Shown here: piece by piece, positions 63,609 through 64,000 of the stretch
How positions within the stretch are numbered: the stretch's first letter is position 1
Layout of the letters: the number at the start of each line of letters is the position of its first letter
NCBI RefSeq assembly: GCF_012911815.1
Contig: NZ_JAATNW010000008.1
Location: forward strand, 60,659 to 124,658
Direction: 5' to 3'
Length of the DNA: 64,000 bases
DNA from: Alteromonas ponticola
GTDB taxonomy: Bacteria; Pseudomonadota; Gammaproteobacteria; Enterobacterales; Alteromonadaceae
Program-made: the position numbers and the translations under genes
The notes under the pieces: model-generated
Seen by the model: only the letters and a program-made list of their open reading frames with translations
Database searches by the model: none
Told to the model about the DNA's origin: nothing

Positions 63609-63727
63609 AGCCTGGCGGTGTGCTACTCTCACATGGGGAGACCCCACACTACCATCGCCGCTAATGCGTTTCACTTCTGAGTTCGGAATGGGATCAGGTG
63701 GGACCGCATCGCTATGGCCGCCAGGCA
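63609..63727 (-). rRNA. rrf: 5S ribosomal RNA
   Basis: Minus strand starts TGCCTGGCGGCCATAGCGAT and ends ...CACACCGCCAGGCT, with the conserved loop region CCCATTCCGAACTCAGAAGT and the terminal CCTGGCGG/CCGCCAGG helix. About 119 nt, downstream of 23S on the same strand. Confidence 0.95.
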
Positions 63728-63885
63728 AAAAAGGTTGTTACCGAATAATTCGATAACTTAACAATTCTGGAAAATCTGATATCAATTCAATCAAGAGTAA
63801 CGCTTTACTCTACGTTAGCTAGTCTTTCACACACAACACTTAATCAGCGTTTCATTCTGATGAATGAAGCTACTTAGGCGTTGTA

Positions 63886-64000
63886 TGGTTAAGCCTCTCG
63901 GGTAATTAGTACAGGTTAGCTTAACGCCTTACAACGCTTCCACACCCTGCCTATCAACGTCATCGTCTTTAACAACCCTTCCAGGACTTACGTCCAGGGA
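63886..64000 (-). rRNA. rrl: 23S ribosomal RNA, 3' end only
   Basis: The plus strand shows GGTTAAGCCTCTCGGGTAAT and further sequence that is the reverse complement of the 23S 3' end (..CCGAGAGGCTTAACC). The gene continues beyond the window. The 23S-5S spacer is about 158 bp. Confidence 0.92.

Noticed and set aside
63537..63756. Open frames across the 5S region
   Set aside because: They overlap the 5S rRNA, whose conserved sequence and helix are clear.

Overview
The window looks like chromosome from a marine gammaproteobacterium of the Alteromonadales (Alteromonas/Aestuariibacter-like). The evidence is gene content and E. coli-like synteny blocks: fadR|nhaB-dsbB, yoaA-tsaB-slp-fadD-rnd, hisGDCBHAFI, and apt-dnaX-ybaB-recR-htpG-adk. 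Added to these are a TonB-dependent receptor, WS/DGAT, phasins and several Alteromonas-type hypothetical genes. GC content is moderate and coding density is high. The right edge enters an rRNA operon read on the minus strand.

Layout. 1-11.4 kb holds lipid and redox genes: truncated fadH with a divergent TetR, a GMC alcohol dehydrogenase, a minus-strand operon DUF445-TetR-wax ester synthase/DGAT, a patatin phospholipase, and a large protein of unknown function. 11.4-13.8 kb holds DUF1028, two phasins separated by a terminator, and a VOC protein. 13.9-18.8 kb holds fadR, nhaB, dsbB, a GNAT, ycgN and ycgM. 18.8-30.5 kb, all minus strand, holds a lytic transglycosylase, ycgL, rnd, fadD, an alpha/beta hydrolase, slp, tsaB, yoaA, a GH13 amylase and a TSUP permease. 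30.5-38.2 kb holds mixed envelope and hypothetical genes. 38.3-45.7 kb is the complete his operon, with a leader peptide carrying five consecutive His codons and a textbook attenuator. 45.7-52.2 kb holds a second signal peptidase I, a TonB receptor, soxR with its soxbox promoter reading into a 39-codon ORF, a DSD1-type PLP enzyme, MAPEG and adk. 52.3-58.3 kb holds htpG, recR, ybaB, dnaX (with a programmed -1 frameshift site) and apt, then a 40-residue membrane protein. 58.4-60.4 kb is a compact three-gene RiPP cassette: a precursor with eight EGKCG motifs, a DUF692/MNIO enzyme and a DUF2063 partner. 61.3-62.8 kb is a decayed IS3-family element. 62.8-64 kb holds 5S rRNA, the 3' end of 23S rRNA, and a tandem array of terminators and 5S 3'-tail copies.

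How it fits together. Fatty-acid handling recurs: FadR has a good candidate operator in front of its own gene and another in front of fadD, and the WS/DGAT, phasins, patatin and fadH suggest storage and mobilisation of neutral lipid or PHA. No PHA synthase is present in the window. The most interesting system is the MNIO/EGKCG cassette. It matches the architecture of the Haemophilus Hvf and Caulobacter bufferin systems (secreted, Cys-modified, probably copper-binding peptides), but it has an unusual precursor spaced by Lys/His-rich linkers, no DoxX gene, and a palindrome-rich divergent promoter. All functional calls come from reading the sequence and from recognised families; no database search was run.
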